Part shown: positions 1 through 12,100 of the stretch, piece by piece
How positions within the stretch are numbered: the first letter of the stretch is position 1
How the letters are laid out: each line of letters begins with the position of its first letter
Assembly: GCF_020184175.1 (NCBI RefSeq)
Contig: NC_065532.1
Coordinates: 25,668,001-25,732,000, forward strand
Length of the DNA: 64,000 bases
Source of the DNA: Aphis gossypii
Taxonomy: Eukaryota > Arthropoda > Insecta > Hemiptera > Aphididae
Direction: 5' to 3'
Notes under the pieces: generated by a model
Seen by the model: only the letters and a program-made list of their open reading frames with translations
Told to the model about the DNA's origin: nothing
Database searches by the model: none
Made by a program: the position numbers and the translations under genes

Positions 1-1254
1 CGAGTATGATAATTTTATTTGTATTGAGCATTTCGTATGAAATTGTGTTTTGAAATTCCGAACCTAGCGATAAACGTATATTGGTATGAACTCCGAAGCT
101 AGATTCTTATTTATTTATTTTTGTTTGTAGTTGCCAGCTATGCGTGCGTGTATCCGCATCGTATATACACTATTTACGATATGACTGGACTCCGCCGATG
201 GCTCAAAAAAGTTTCGTTTGGTAAATTTTTAGATGGTAAAATTCGATACGGTTGGCGTAGTTTATAGATAGGTCAATTTCCGATTATCACAGTATAGGTT
301 TCTGCAAGCATGGGAGAAACTACAGAAAAATATCGAGAAATTTACGGTGTTGTAAACGAAATCGATTTTGGTCGTTTCCGCTGTAAATAAATTGTTATTC
401 GGATAAAACTAATCTCGGCCAATTGAAATGTTTGTGGAATATTTATTTAAGTATTTTTTTTTTAAGTATTATGAGTGTACAGTATTTATACGAAATAGCT
501 TTTAAAATATTTACATTATCTGTGAATAAAATATTTGGATATCATTATGATTTTTGAAAGTTGTTGTCAATACAATTAATACTAACAATGAACAAGCTCA
601 TATTGGTATAATAGCTAATAGGTTAGATGAGTTTACTAGTACTTTATTATAAAAATAGTATTCAATTGCTAATTTTAATTCAAATTGAAAAATATCAAAG
701 AGTTGTTACAATGTTACTTGTAATTTTGTCTTTATACAAATCACAGAATCGATTATATTTATGAAAACGTACGAAAATAAAAATAGCGACCACATCATTA
801 ATTATTTTCTTTTTCGAATTTTTCCGTATAAAATGGGCCTTTTAGGTCTTGAGCTCTTGGATTTGAAATAATTATTTTATTTGTACGAGCTTAATTATTT
901 TACTTAGCTATTGAATAATTACGTCCTGCATTCATTTTGACAAAACTATTCTTCTTCTAATACGAATTTTTATCGTTTAGTGTTTACAATATTATAATGA
1001 CCACCTGTGATGACGTAAAATTAATTTTTACTTTTCCGTGTTATCGACAGCGAGAAGGAAAAATTCGAACAATATGCGTTTTACACATTATTGTAATTAT
1101 GTTCCGTGACTTATTTCCCATGCACCACATGAATATATCACACAATAATATATTATAAAGTCTACAGCGACTTCCTATATAGTACTTATTTCGACATGGT
1201 ACCACGAAAATATTATAATATACCCATTATCTATATTTTATAAAATATTATTAT

Positions 1255-1540
1255 GAAAACGCGAAGAGTACAATCGATGCCGTCTCCCCGTGTTTTCCTT
1301 CTACGCTTACAACAAGCTCAACCACACTATAGTTTGCATTCCGCCTTGCTATAACCTTTCGCCGGCACTCGAGACTCTAAATTTTCGTTGTAAACCAACA
1401 ACGTTGTCGCTTCGCGTGACGGTCATAATATAATAATAATATGATGTATATATTTTCAGCCACTCCGCTCGTTAACGGTTCGAAACGATAAATCGCTGCC
1501 GTAGTAGGCAGTGTAATACATACCCGTCTTCGATTTCGTT
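1255..1540. other. CG-richer pocket, possible regulatory or UTR DNA
   Basis: This interval is clearly richer in G, C and CG dinucleotides than its flanks and has fewer homopolymer runs. Short open stretches exist on both strands, but none has a start, a splice pair and a recognisable protein together. In insects such islands are often promoters, UTRs or conserved non-coding elements; that reading is inference. Confidence 0.3.
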
Positions 1541-1921
1541 TAACGTGATTTTTTTTTATTTAATTTTTCTGATTTACTATTTCACATCTTTTCTCTGATT
1601 GGCCTTTGGATGAAAACTTTATTATGTAATTACATCAAAATATGCTTTGAACGGATGAACTTATGTACTTTTCTGTTAATCACGTGTGCATGCGCACAGC
1701 ACATTGTTAGTTTATAAATATAATTATGGAATCCTCTCGAAAGATAGTGGTCAAAAAAAATAATCGTCATTGAATATCGCATTTATTATTACAACTAATA
1801 TACCTAAGTACAATTTACTATTGTATCCTTGTTTTGCAAATAATTATTTGAAAATCATTCCTAAAAACTTTTGGTGATAGTATTGGCTCTGAAGAATAGA
1901 TTAGTCGGCAAATCACGTTCC

Positions 1922-1933
1922 TTAGGTTAGGTT
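1922..1933 (+). repeat. Short TTAGG telomere-like run
   Basis: The sequence reads TTAGGTTAGGTT, two units plus a partial third of TTAGG, the telomeric unit of most insects. At this length chance is possible. It is listed because three further runs occur in the window (12088, 50167 and 61935). Confidence 0.45.
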
Positions 1934-3861
1934 TATACTTCCACGTCAGTTTTAATGAATTAATTTAAAAATGAAAAATTCACTAAATGTATATTGTAAT
2001 TATAATGTTTGATTTATATTTTACGAAATACTTTTAAAAAATGAGAATTTTAGAAATTTATGTATAATATATTAGTTTATAACAGTATATTAGTATTATA
2101 TGCGTACATATAAAAGTAAAAATATTTTTTTTATATAACCAGATATTTACTTATAGAATTTATAAGAATTAATTCCAATCATACCTTCAAAAAACAATGT
2201 CATTTCTCGTCAGACAACTTTATGAATATCTATTATACATAATAATGTAAAATATTTTCGTGTCTAATATACAACCGTGTGTATATAGAAACAATCATTT
2301 TTGTATATCGTTTGAATTTCAAACACAACTATGGCGCAGGCACCTCCTTCACCCTTGGGATTGAAATGGTCTCTTTAACGGACATGCAGGACATAATATA
2401 TAGTACGAATACTTCGAATATTCTTAGTCCGAAATAGCATGAAAATTCCGAAGTTAATATCTCTTTGGGTCGACTACACCTGAAATTTTATGCTTTTTTT
2501 TAAAACATTATATTTTGAAAATTCATTTTTTTTAAATTGATTTTACATCAACCTTCATACTGTTTCGGGAATTTTGCCTTTAATATTAAAATTTTCAAAA
2601 ACTTCAGAATATGTTAAGACCTAGATTATGTATGTTTAAAAATCAATAAAAAAGTTAATATTATGTTTTAATGAAAATTTTTAAATATTAAATTAATATT
2701 TTTGAAAATCAAATAATATTTTCACAGGTCATTAATTAATATACTAGGTACATTATAATATGTTATGTTTAATACATTTCATTTATCAGACTAATGAATA
2801 CCAGTAAAAATACCCTAATATTAGCCGAATTCACAATATTTCTTTACTTTTTTGAAATCCTTTAAATTTTAATAATCACTTAAGATTTAATAATAAAAAA
2901 AAAAAACTAATTTAATTTCAGTTAAATATATTAAATCGAATACATTACATATTTATAGTTTTCTCAAATATTAATTTAACAATAACTTGTTTGTAGCAAT
3001 TTTTCTGAAAGCTTTTAGTTTTTCTGTAAAGTAATTCGACAAGTCGAATAAAATGTTTTTACTGAAGGGCGGATGTGTCTGTACAAGTTATTTAAGCTTT
3101 TCTATGAACAGAACTATTTTTAATGTGAGATTATCATTAAAGTTTGTTCTAGTTACATGTTACAAAATGTGTTTCAAACATTTTTCAAAACTTAAAAACA
3201 ATTCTCCTAGTCTGAAACTTATACCATTACTGTAAAATAAATGTAACTTATAGATATCTAGAACATCATATCTGTGAACGGATTTTTTTCTCCTTATCGG
3301 ATGACAATAAATACGTGTAAGAAATTTAGATTTGAAATATTTAATATTCAATAACTTTAATAGAATTACCTACTGCTTTTCTAACTAAATATACATTATA
3401 AAATGTGTATTTATTTTTATTTTTTAGAAAAAGGAAGGGATCAAATTATTTCCTTTCTAGATAAAAGGAGTTTTACAATGACTTTGAATAATAATAATAG
3501 AATAAAAATTGAATTAACAAAAGAATTTCTGGAAATGGTCTCCGGATTTTAGAATCGAATATTACTTCCCCAATAGGTACTGAATATACGTTAATATTAT
3601 CGTTTCCTGGCTAGTGATAGAGAATTTATTTGGACCATGGAAAAATCCTCGGCGTGGTCCCCAATGACCATACGCATATATTAGAATAATATAATGATAT
3701 GTATGTATATGAAAGTCACAAATGTGGACTAAAAGGAATAGTGCTAAATAAAACATGATGACGGGGCAAGGGAAAAATATGACATGACTGTGTATCGGAA
3801 AATGAAAGAAAAACCTGAAGTATATTAGGCCAGGCTGAAAGTTCTAAGAGAACAGTGAAAT

Positions 3862-3873
3862 GTAGGTACCTAC
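3862..3873. repeat. GTAGGTACCTAC palindrome
   Basis: A perfect 12-bp palindrome built on TAGGTACCTA. The same core recurs at 6870-6879, 7284-7295 and 17699-17708, more often than expected in such AT-rich DNA. Half-sites such as TAGGTACTTA are also common. I associate this word with aphid genomes; its origin and function are unknown to me. Confidence 0.6.
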
Positions 3874-4523
3874 ATCAAAGGTTAACAAGTAACGAGTCTT
3901 TTAACTATAATATTAGTGTTACTTTTAAGATCAATCGAGACAGACAACACATCGTACTATAAATTCACTCTCATGGTATACAATTTGTCTATCGAGTACA
4001 AATATAACATGTTTATAAAATAATAGGGTTATACATGAGTATTCATTGATATTTAATATTCAATATTGTTATTATTGGTATTATAATTATTATTATTATG
4101 CAAAATATTTATGTATTTATCACTATTTAAAAAAAGTAAATTATATTATGCCATTTATATAACTCATATTTTGCTTACATTTAAATTGAATCATTTTTAA
4201 TGCAAATTAAAATAATAAAGTATATTTGAACAGTCAATTAAAAATAATTTTTTGATTTCTTTTTCAAATTGAATTACTTATTTTATATTTATATTATTGT
4301 GATAAAATATGTGAGCTTTTAATTTAAATTGTCAAGAAGGTATTTATTTTAAAATTTCTAAATTAGGTTTGATGATTAATGATTTGATTGTAAATACAAA
4401 ATGCGAATAATATATTGATAACAAATTGTACCTATTCAATATTTTTAGAATTAAAATATGCACTTATATTTACCAGGATAATATTATATAAAAAAATAGG
4501 TAATAAATGAAAACTGACATAAC

Positions 4524-4540
4524 AAAAAAAAAAAAAAAAA
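4524..4540 (+). repeat. A17 homopolymer
   Basis: A run of 17 adenines. No target-site duplication or SINE/LINE body was recognised upstream, so it is probably a simple repeat rather than a retroposon tail. Confidence 0.8.
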
Positions 4541-4705
4541 TATAGGTACTTATATACATATAAATACATAACTACCTCACAAAAACTATTTAACTTTAAT
4601 TTTAATCTTATAATAAATAGGCATTAAATATATTTTCAATATATTTTATACAATTAAAAAAAAGTTTATACTAATATTCGTTAAAATCTTCTCATCATTA
4701 TGACT

Positions 4706-4735
4706 ACGATATATTATAATAATATAATATATCGT
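4706..4735. repeat. 30-bp AT-rich inverted repeat, 13-bp arms
   Basis: The arms are ACGATATATTATA and its exact reverse complement, separated by four bases. The ACGA/TCGT ends make it more than a plain AT run. Directly after it a second small hairpin, TTATGG/CCATAA, occupies 4738-4753. It could be a cruciform-prone repeat or a relic of a palindromic element. Confidence 0.65.
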
Positions 4736-6869
4736 GATTATGGCTAACCATAACATTTAAAAATATTTTTTTATTTAAACAATATTATATATAATTTTTG
4801 ATTGATATCAACAAAATAGTTTTAAATTTAATTGCCAGTAAGTAGGTACTTAGCAATAGGACATTGCTTTTGATTATATATCATAATGACCAGGTATAAA
4901 ACAAGTACCTATATGTGTGTATTATATTATGAGTATACAGTATTATTGTTTATATAAAAATATGCATACGACATAGTTATACAAATTTAGTCAACTGTTT
5001 GAAAACAAATTTAATTACTTATATATTAAAAAATTAATTTCTTTAAAAACTGATAGAATAATAGTATTATATTACTGCTGGAATTTCAATGAACTATTTA
5101 TATTGCATTGGAGTTCTAATGTATTAGTATTTTAATAACTCTACAGTATAAAAGGAAGTAAGTTCCTCAATTGTATATCTAAAATGTTGTATTTATTGTA
5201 ATAATAATTAATTGTGAGCAATGACATTCGAAATAAGTTATCTATATATTATAAATTAATAATAAAATAAAATAAAATTAAGTCTTAGTTCATAAAAATA
5301 TATATATATATATTTATAAAATATTATAATATTTATACTTAGGTACTTGAAAAAACCATGATTTTAATCTAATTTTATCATGTACCTATTATTATTATTA
5401 TTATTGATTATTATATAGGTTTACGCTATAAATCTATAATAAGTTAGGTACTTACTAACAACGTTTGTGTTGGAGGGCTTTATTAGTGGTCTACATTTAC
5501 TAAAATCCTCTGAAATGTATCGCTTCATGTGTATACTTAGTCACTCGATATTGTACCTACATACGTTTAAATCATGTTTTCTGGTCCATTGGAGACTGTT
5601 TATTGGCCAGAAAATACTATATATTGTAATTATTTCAACTCGAGGGACCATTCGTTTACGTTGTACAAGCCCAATTGATTATAGAGTTAAATAGTAAATT
5701 TACCTACGATATTGAATTGTTGGAAGAAAAAAAAAGGTTTAGTATAATAAAGTTCCTCTCATTGGACTTGGGGTAGTTATAAATGCATTGCCTAATTGTT
5801 ACTCATAAATCGACACCATTGTTTGAAAAAAAAATGTATAATATTTATTTATAATTTTGTAATATGCACATTTAAAGAATAACTCTTTGTTATCAATTTT
5901 TTTTTTCATTGTGAATCTCACAAAATTTTATTTCTACATCTACACTTCTCTTAAAAATTCAATTTTTTTTTTATATATATATTTTATTTGAGTGCAAACG
6001 AAATAAATATAGCTGATTATTCAATATAATATAATATATAATATGCATGATGAAAAACATAGATACTTTGTTAAATTATATTATTATTTCGTAGTTATTT
6101 AAATTAACGAGATGAGCTTTAATCTAAATCTAAATAAAGTTAATCTAATTTGATTAATTAGTCATGACAATATATACATATAATTGATAATTATTGTGAC
6201 TTGAAATTAAATAAGTAGAATTTTCAAATGATTAAAACTATAATATAAGAAAAAGTATTATTTTTACTTTTATATTCGATCATAGGTATTTTTAGTAATA
6301 TTAAAGGTAATAAGTCTGCTATTTTCTTATAGATTTGTTAAAACTATACCTTAAACTAAATTTCACAAACGAAAGTATTAGCAATAAATATATAATTTGC
6401 ATTTATGATTTATCAAAGCACAGGATATTTTTCAATTCAAAAATTATAAACTCAAAACTTTTTCAAAATATACAAACAAGGCAGAAATTACAATGATTTA
6501 TGTTTATTTTAATATCTAATCGGTACAAGATATTATGTAAGCGCATAGTTTTCAAACTATTATAAGTCAAATCTAATGTCAGAACAAAATATCCTACCTA
6601 TTTGTGATCAAAATATATATCCTTGCCACTTGCATAGTATTATGATAATAAATTTAAATTACAGCTTACATTTGGTCAAATATATGGCTTAACGTTGAAT
6701 GCATGAAACTTATGGAAGATTTAATATCAATACATTAATGTAATTATAATTTCAATAATATAATATTTACTAAATATTAACATTACATTTACATAAAATT
6801 ATACTTACATGTTTAGTATAGGTTCACGTATTTATCCTTTATACATTAATAGTATTATTATTATTTAGG

Positions 6870-6879
6870 TAGGTACCTA
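6870..6879. repeat. TAGGTACCTA palindrome
   Basis: Second copy of the recurring 10-bp palindrome, preceded by TAGG. Confidence 0.6.
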
Positions 6880-7283
6880 TATTCATTAAAAAAATAATAA
6901 TACTCTAAAATTGCAGTCTCTATTTTTACGTAATTATCTAATGCTTTCATAAATTAATATTTCGTATTTTTTTTTATTTGTTCTATCACTATTTTCTTAA
7001 TTTTAAAATTGTCTGCCAATTTTCAATTTTGTTTAAACATAATCAACTGAGTGGAAATAAGTGGTTATAAAAGTTTATAATACCTACTTTTTAGGTCAGT
7101 AAACTTTCAACTGTAGTAATGGAAAGGCGATTGCTTTACTGAAAGCAAAAAATACGCATATAAATCAAAAACGCATTTCTAACATAATATTGTTTTAAAC
7201 CCTACGTTGAACACAAGTCAACTGTATGATTATGAGATTGAATCAGTGGTATAACTTTATACTTATAACGACTTCATCACGAC

Positions 7284-7295
7284 GTAGGTACCTAC
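7284..7295. repeat. GTAGGTACCTAC palindrome
   Basis: Third copy of the recurring palindrome, with the same 12-bp extension as the copy at 3862. Confidence 0.6.
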
Positions 7296-9440
7296 TTATT
7301 TAAGTTTATACAAAAAATATCTAAATTAATAAAATTATTCATTAATTTATTGTATTTTCCTTTACTTCAATGTAATAATGTATAGTATTAAAATGAGTTA
7401 AAATTTGAATGTATAATTATAACAATTATGATTTATTATACAATGATAATTATATAAATGACAATTGTGTATAGATGAATTGTTTAGGAACGTTACTACG
7501 TTGTACGATAAAGCTGTTAGAGAGAGATATTTATAATTTTAATCTTTATAATTATACCTTAATAAAATTGATACTTTCAGTTTAAAATTCGATAAACAAA
7601 AAATAGTAGATATTGGTTTAAAGCTTTTAAATAACTTTTATGTTCGATTTAAGATATAATATATACTGCAGGAGTGTTAGAACTTATAGAAACCTTCTCC
7701 AATTGATTAATGGACATCGTGTAATATCGATGAGGATATGAAAATATCCGAATAAGCAAAAATTATTCATTATAGTAATAAATCATCATTATTACTGGAG
7801 GTAAAATGAAAACATCGAAAACTCATTCTTGCAGTTCTTATCCTGTTTAGTATTAAAGTGTTGTGTTCGTATATACAATATAAAATGATAAAGAACATCG
7901 TTATATCGTAATATTAAAATGATTATAGGATATACATAGATTATGCATAGATTTACGATTTTGATTTTTTCACCATATTCCGGCCAAATGAAAGACAGTA
8001 CTTAAATCATCACATATTATTTTTTGAGTTTTTTTTTCGTTTAATAAGCACATAGAAATTCTGCAAAACGCATCCATGTGTTATATTTAAATTTTCGTAC
8101 CTATTATAAAGTGAAAAGTCAAATATAAGAAATTTTAGATCAATATTACTTTAATTTATATGTTGATACATAATACAAATACATTTATTTTTATTTATCT
8201 AGTATATTATAATTAGCGACTATAATGGTGTGGTTACCTTAATAAGGTACATAATATACATAATATAATATAATTTATGAATAGTCAGTAGTTTAATTAA
8301 CTCTTATAATTTTAAAGTTAACTAAAAAAAAAAAACATTCATTTAAATAATAATTAATCCTACCTACTTTAGTTCTATGCATCTTATATCTTCTAAACTC
8401 TGTTTCTTTATGAAACATCCAATTTTTTACTCACATAATACATTTTTACTTACGCAGTGTAAGTTACAAGTTTATAACTAGTGTTTTAAGGCAATGATAA
8501 CTAATGTAGATACGTGTTTTTATTTATGATTAAACGTATTAATATTAAATACTCTTTCACTTTATCAAAAAACTAGTGAATTGTAATTTTTTTTGTACAA
8601 ATGTATACAACGGAGTCATAAAAACGTTTAAAAATGTTTTGCTACTTTTTTAATTAGTAAATTAATTATTATTCTAGATGATATTATGCAGTATGTATCT
8701 TAAGAAACATTTTTGGACTTTAAAAATAGAAACAACAACTTAAAATATATGGGTAGGTAGTTATATTATTTCATCATTAATATTCATCATTTTATACCTG
8801 TATAATAAAATGTACCTAATATATTTTGCATAGAAATAATCATATATAATTTATAAGATCACGAATAGGAACCTTTAATAGATTAATGTACATTTTTGAA
8901 CACTTTACAATGATGCCATGAGCGAAACTTATTTCATGCCTGCCACGTTTTTACTTATGACCTAATTTCAGAGTTATAAATATTTAAATACCATTTCTCA
9001 TTTTTAAAATTACTTATTTTATATAGGTTTGATATAGTGTACCTACACTGGAGTACCTGCATTGATAGCTCAAACACTTAAAGTACATGTAATGATAAAC
9101 AAAGTAGACGTGTTCATAATTTTTTAATCAACTATTATTGATTATTATTATTTATTGTACGTAAAAAAATTATAATTTGTATTTTTTAAAAATGTTATTT
9201 AAACAGTTTTATTTCTGAATAAAAAAATCGGGCTTATGTTTACATATTTTCTATCACATTATCACTGTTAGCTGCGTTCTTACATGTATTGATATGAAAT
9301 CGATTAAAGAGTGGTTATACAACTGTGTTGTATGTATAACGTATATTTTGCGATTGAAATTAAAAAATTTAAATTATCTATATTCTGGGTACTCAATGAA
9401 AGAATTAACATAATTATTTGAATCCCTGTGTTACATTATA

Positions 9441-9467
9441 ATTATTATTATTATTATTATTATTATT
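9441..9467. repeat. (ATT)9 microsatellite
   Basis: Nine uninterrupted ATT units, 27 bp, a likely length-polymorphic simple repeat. Confidence 0.9.
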
Positions 9468-10096
9468 GTGTATTATGGTGACGTGAAATTATCTCGCGGT
9501 TTATTTGTTGAGTAATCCAGGTATCTATTTACTTAGTCATAACTTATGATGCATGTAAATTAACGTATTTAGGTTTTGGTATAAGCTGCCATTTACAATA
9601 ACGGAAACATGCGTTTCACGGTATCGAACTTATATCAGGCACGATAATTAATAAACGAAAACCGCCCCTAAATTGGTTCATGTTTTTATATTTTGAACTT
9701 TACTATGAAAATTATATATGAAGAGGTCGATTGAGTTGCGGAAAGAGGAGGTGATATTAAACGTCATCATTATTTTATTGCTACAACCAATATGTTGTCG
9801 GCATATATTATGAATTTTTGATTTCGTGGAACACAAAACGAGAAAGTACACTTCACTCGAATAACACAAAAGGTAGAAAATGTTCTTGAGTGCTGTATGT
9901 GTGTATAAGAGTAAGAGAGAAAACAGTGTATATGTGGACTTCCGCTCTAAACGACTGACGGGAAAAGGTCGTCGGCGGTGAAAAGTGAGCTCAAAACTCT
10001 TATGTTTTTAAAACTGGTAACGAAATTATTTTCACATAAACAAAGGTCATAAATAGACTAGTCTCTATATAGTATTGTTTTTTTCCACATAAGCGT

Positions 10097-10120
10097 ACAC
10101 ACACACACACACACACACAC
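10097..10120. repeat. (AC)12 microsatellite
   Basis: Twelve uninterrupted AC units, 24 bp. A minus-strand open frame across it has a run of alternating Val and Cys codons and is an artefact of the repeat. Confidence 0.92.
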
Positions 10121-12087
10121 ATTGAGACACTCATATCAGCAGTATAATACTCTGTTTGTTTGAAAATATTATTTTTTATTTTTTGGTTTAGTTGTTCGCA
10201 CATACACATAATAATGTAGAAGTAAAATTATATTATACGGATACATTAATGTGGTGTTGAAATGAAACCAAATGCATTAATTTTGAAACGCCAAATAGAC
10301 AATAGTGTATAACAGATATATTTTAAAATAATTTTTAAAACAGTTTCAAAGATATTTCTTGTCAAAAGGTATGCTTTGAGTAGGTATTTAAGAAAAAAAT
10401 AAATCTGCCTAGAGTCTACTATATATTACTATAAATTATAAAACCAATATATAGGTACTACTATACAGTCAACAACTAAATCAGAATAGGCCATTTTATT
10501 CTATGAAGAATATTAAACTATTAAGTTTGTATTATTGTGGACAATTTTAGTTGAAATATTTTAAAATAAATAAATAATACAAAATACAATTCAACAATTC
10601 TTTGATTAAATTTCAGTCTAATCACGATAATCGTTTGTTTAATATTATTATTTTCATTATTTTTGACACGTACAAATTATATAGTAAGACGTAGATTATT
10701 TCAATCAATAGGAAGGGGGGGGACAAATACGAGCAAAAAACTTAATCTCTTTTTCAAATTGCATAGTGAGTACAAATTTTAAATTATATCCTGTTGAATT
10801 GTTGTATTTTACAATTAATTATTATTTGAGTTAATTTTTGTGGTCTGTATAAATTAATAAACTAATATATTGTTCTTAAAAGTAACTATGTATAATAACT
10901 TTGAAAAAAAAATATTAAATTATCTTAGACTGTAGTAATCATTTTAACTGTCACGCGATATAATATAATAAATTTTATAATCGGTATTATAAATACATAT
11001 ATATATATAATATAAATTTTATATTTTATTTTATAATATTATTACACTGATCGAATAGAGCTACGGAATTCGTAAATCGGCTCCGAGTAAGGAAAGTACG
11101 GCTCGCATATTCATGCATTATAGGTCCCCTTGCTGAGACAAATAAATGAAATAAAACCAATGAACATCAGAAGCGATCTCGCGCAAAGTTCGGTGGCGTG
11201 TGTATAATATACGAACGCAAATCGACAGTTAGAAATAACGTTGTAAATTTATGGCGTTCCATAATTCCACGTAGATGGACAAATTATTATAATAACAACA
11301 ATGTAGTTTTGTGTCGTTAAAATTTACATTTTTAAATTGTGTAGACTGATAGGTAGTGTTGAGTAACTCATAAGATAAATTAATTTAGATAAAAATTCTT
11401 TATCTTAACACATCTAGATAAATAAAGAAACGGGTACCAATATTATTTGTCATCAAAGACAAAAGCAAGATGAATAGAAATAATTGGGTTATGCTTTAAT
11501 ACACTATCATTTTGGTAAATTTACTACTAATCTTTAATTACATAAGATAAATTTCTTTTAATATTCTCAGATAAAATATGATGGGTTATTGAATTATACC
11601 TTTTCTGAAAATACGTTGAGTATAAATACTGCATGTATGAATTATCACCATAAGCATTTATAAAGTATGTCAGGGACATAATAATAATAATTGTCTGGTA
11701 AATAAATCAAAGGCATTAAATTATAAATACACACAATACCCCTTTGCACGCGTACGCAGATGTACGTACCTACACACCGTTATTCGTTTGAAATATGTAT
11801 TTTGCGTTTGAAATAATTTACAGTTTTAAAAATAAAAATATCCTCACACAAGACTTTTATCTGTGTATTTATGTAGATACAAATTCAAAGTCGCATATTT
11901 ATCAGATTCTGTATCTTGAAATTAATGTTTACAAAATTATCTTTATAGTATATCGATTATTTTTTTTTTCTGGACTTCACTCTATCGGTCACATGTTTAA
12001 AAAAATTCTGTTTACCACATTAAAACTAAAAATTTATTGAAATACTATCATCTATTAAATTCATGAATACCTATTAATTTGCATCGT

Positions 12088-12100
12088 TTAGGTTAGGTTA
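12088..12100 (+). repeat. Short TTAGG telomere-like run
   Basis: TTAGGTTAGGTTA, two full units and a partial third of the insect telomere repeat in an internal position. Confidence 0.5.

Larger units (their letters stand above)
1..9440. other. AT-rich non-coding stretch, no gene recognised
   Basis: I see no convincing exon here. Open frames are short, without recognisable domains, and typical of chance frames in AT-rich DNA. The stretch holds a CG-richer pocket near 1255-1540, a 17-A run at 4524-4540, a short TTAGG run at 1922-1933, a 30-bp palindrome at 4706-4735 and three TAGGTACCTA palindromes, each listed separately. It could be intergenic DNA or a large intron; the sequence alone does not decide. 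Confidence 0.6.

Noticed and set aside
198..220. ATG GCT CAA... followed by a GTAAAT donor-like site
   Set aside because: An eight-codon exon with an average donor and no partner is not supportable.
2331..2378. 15-codon frame MAQAPPSPLGLKWSL
   Set aside because: Too short to support and without context.
10000..10209. Minus-strand frame with a Cys/Val repeat
   Set aside because: Translation of the (AC)12 microsatellite.
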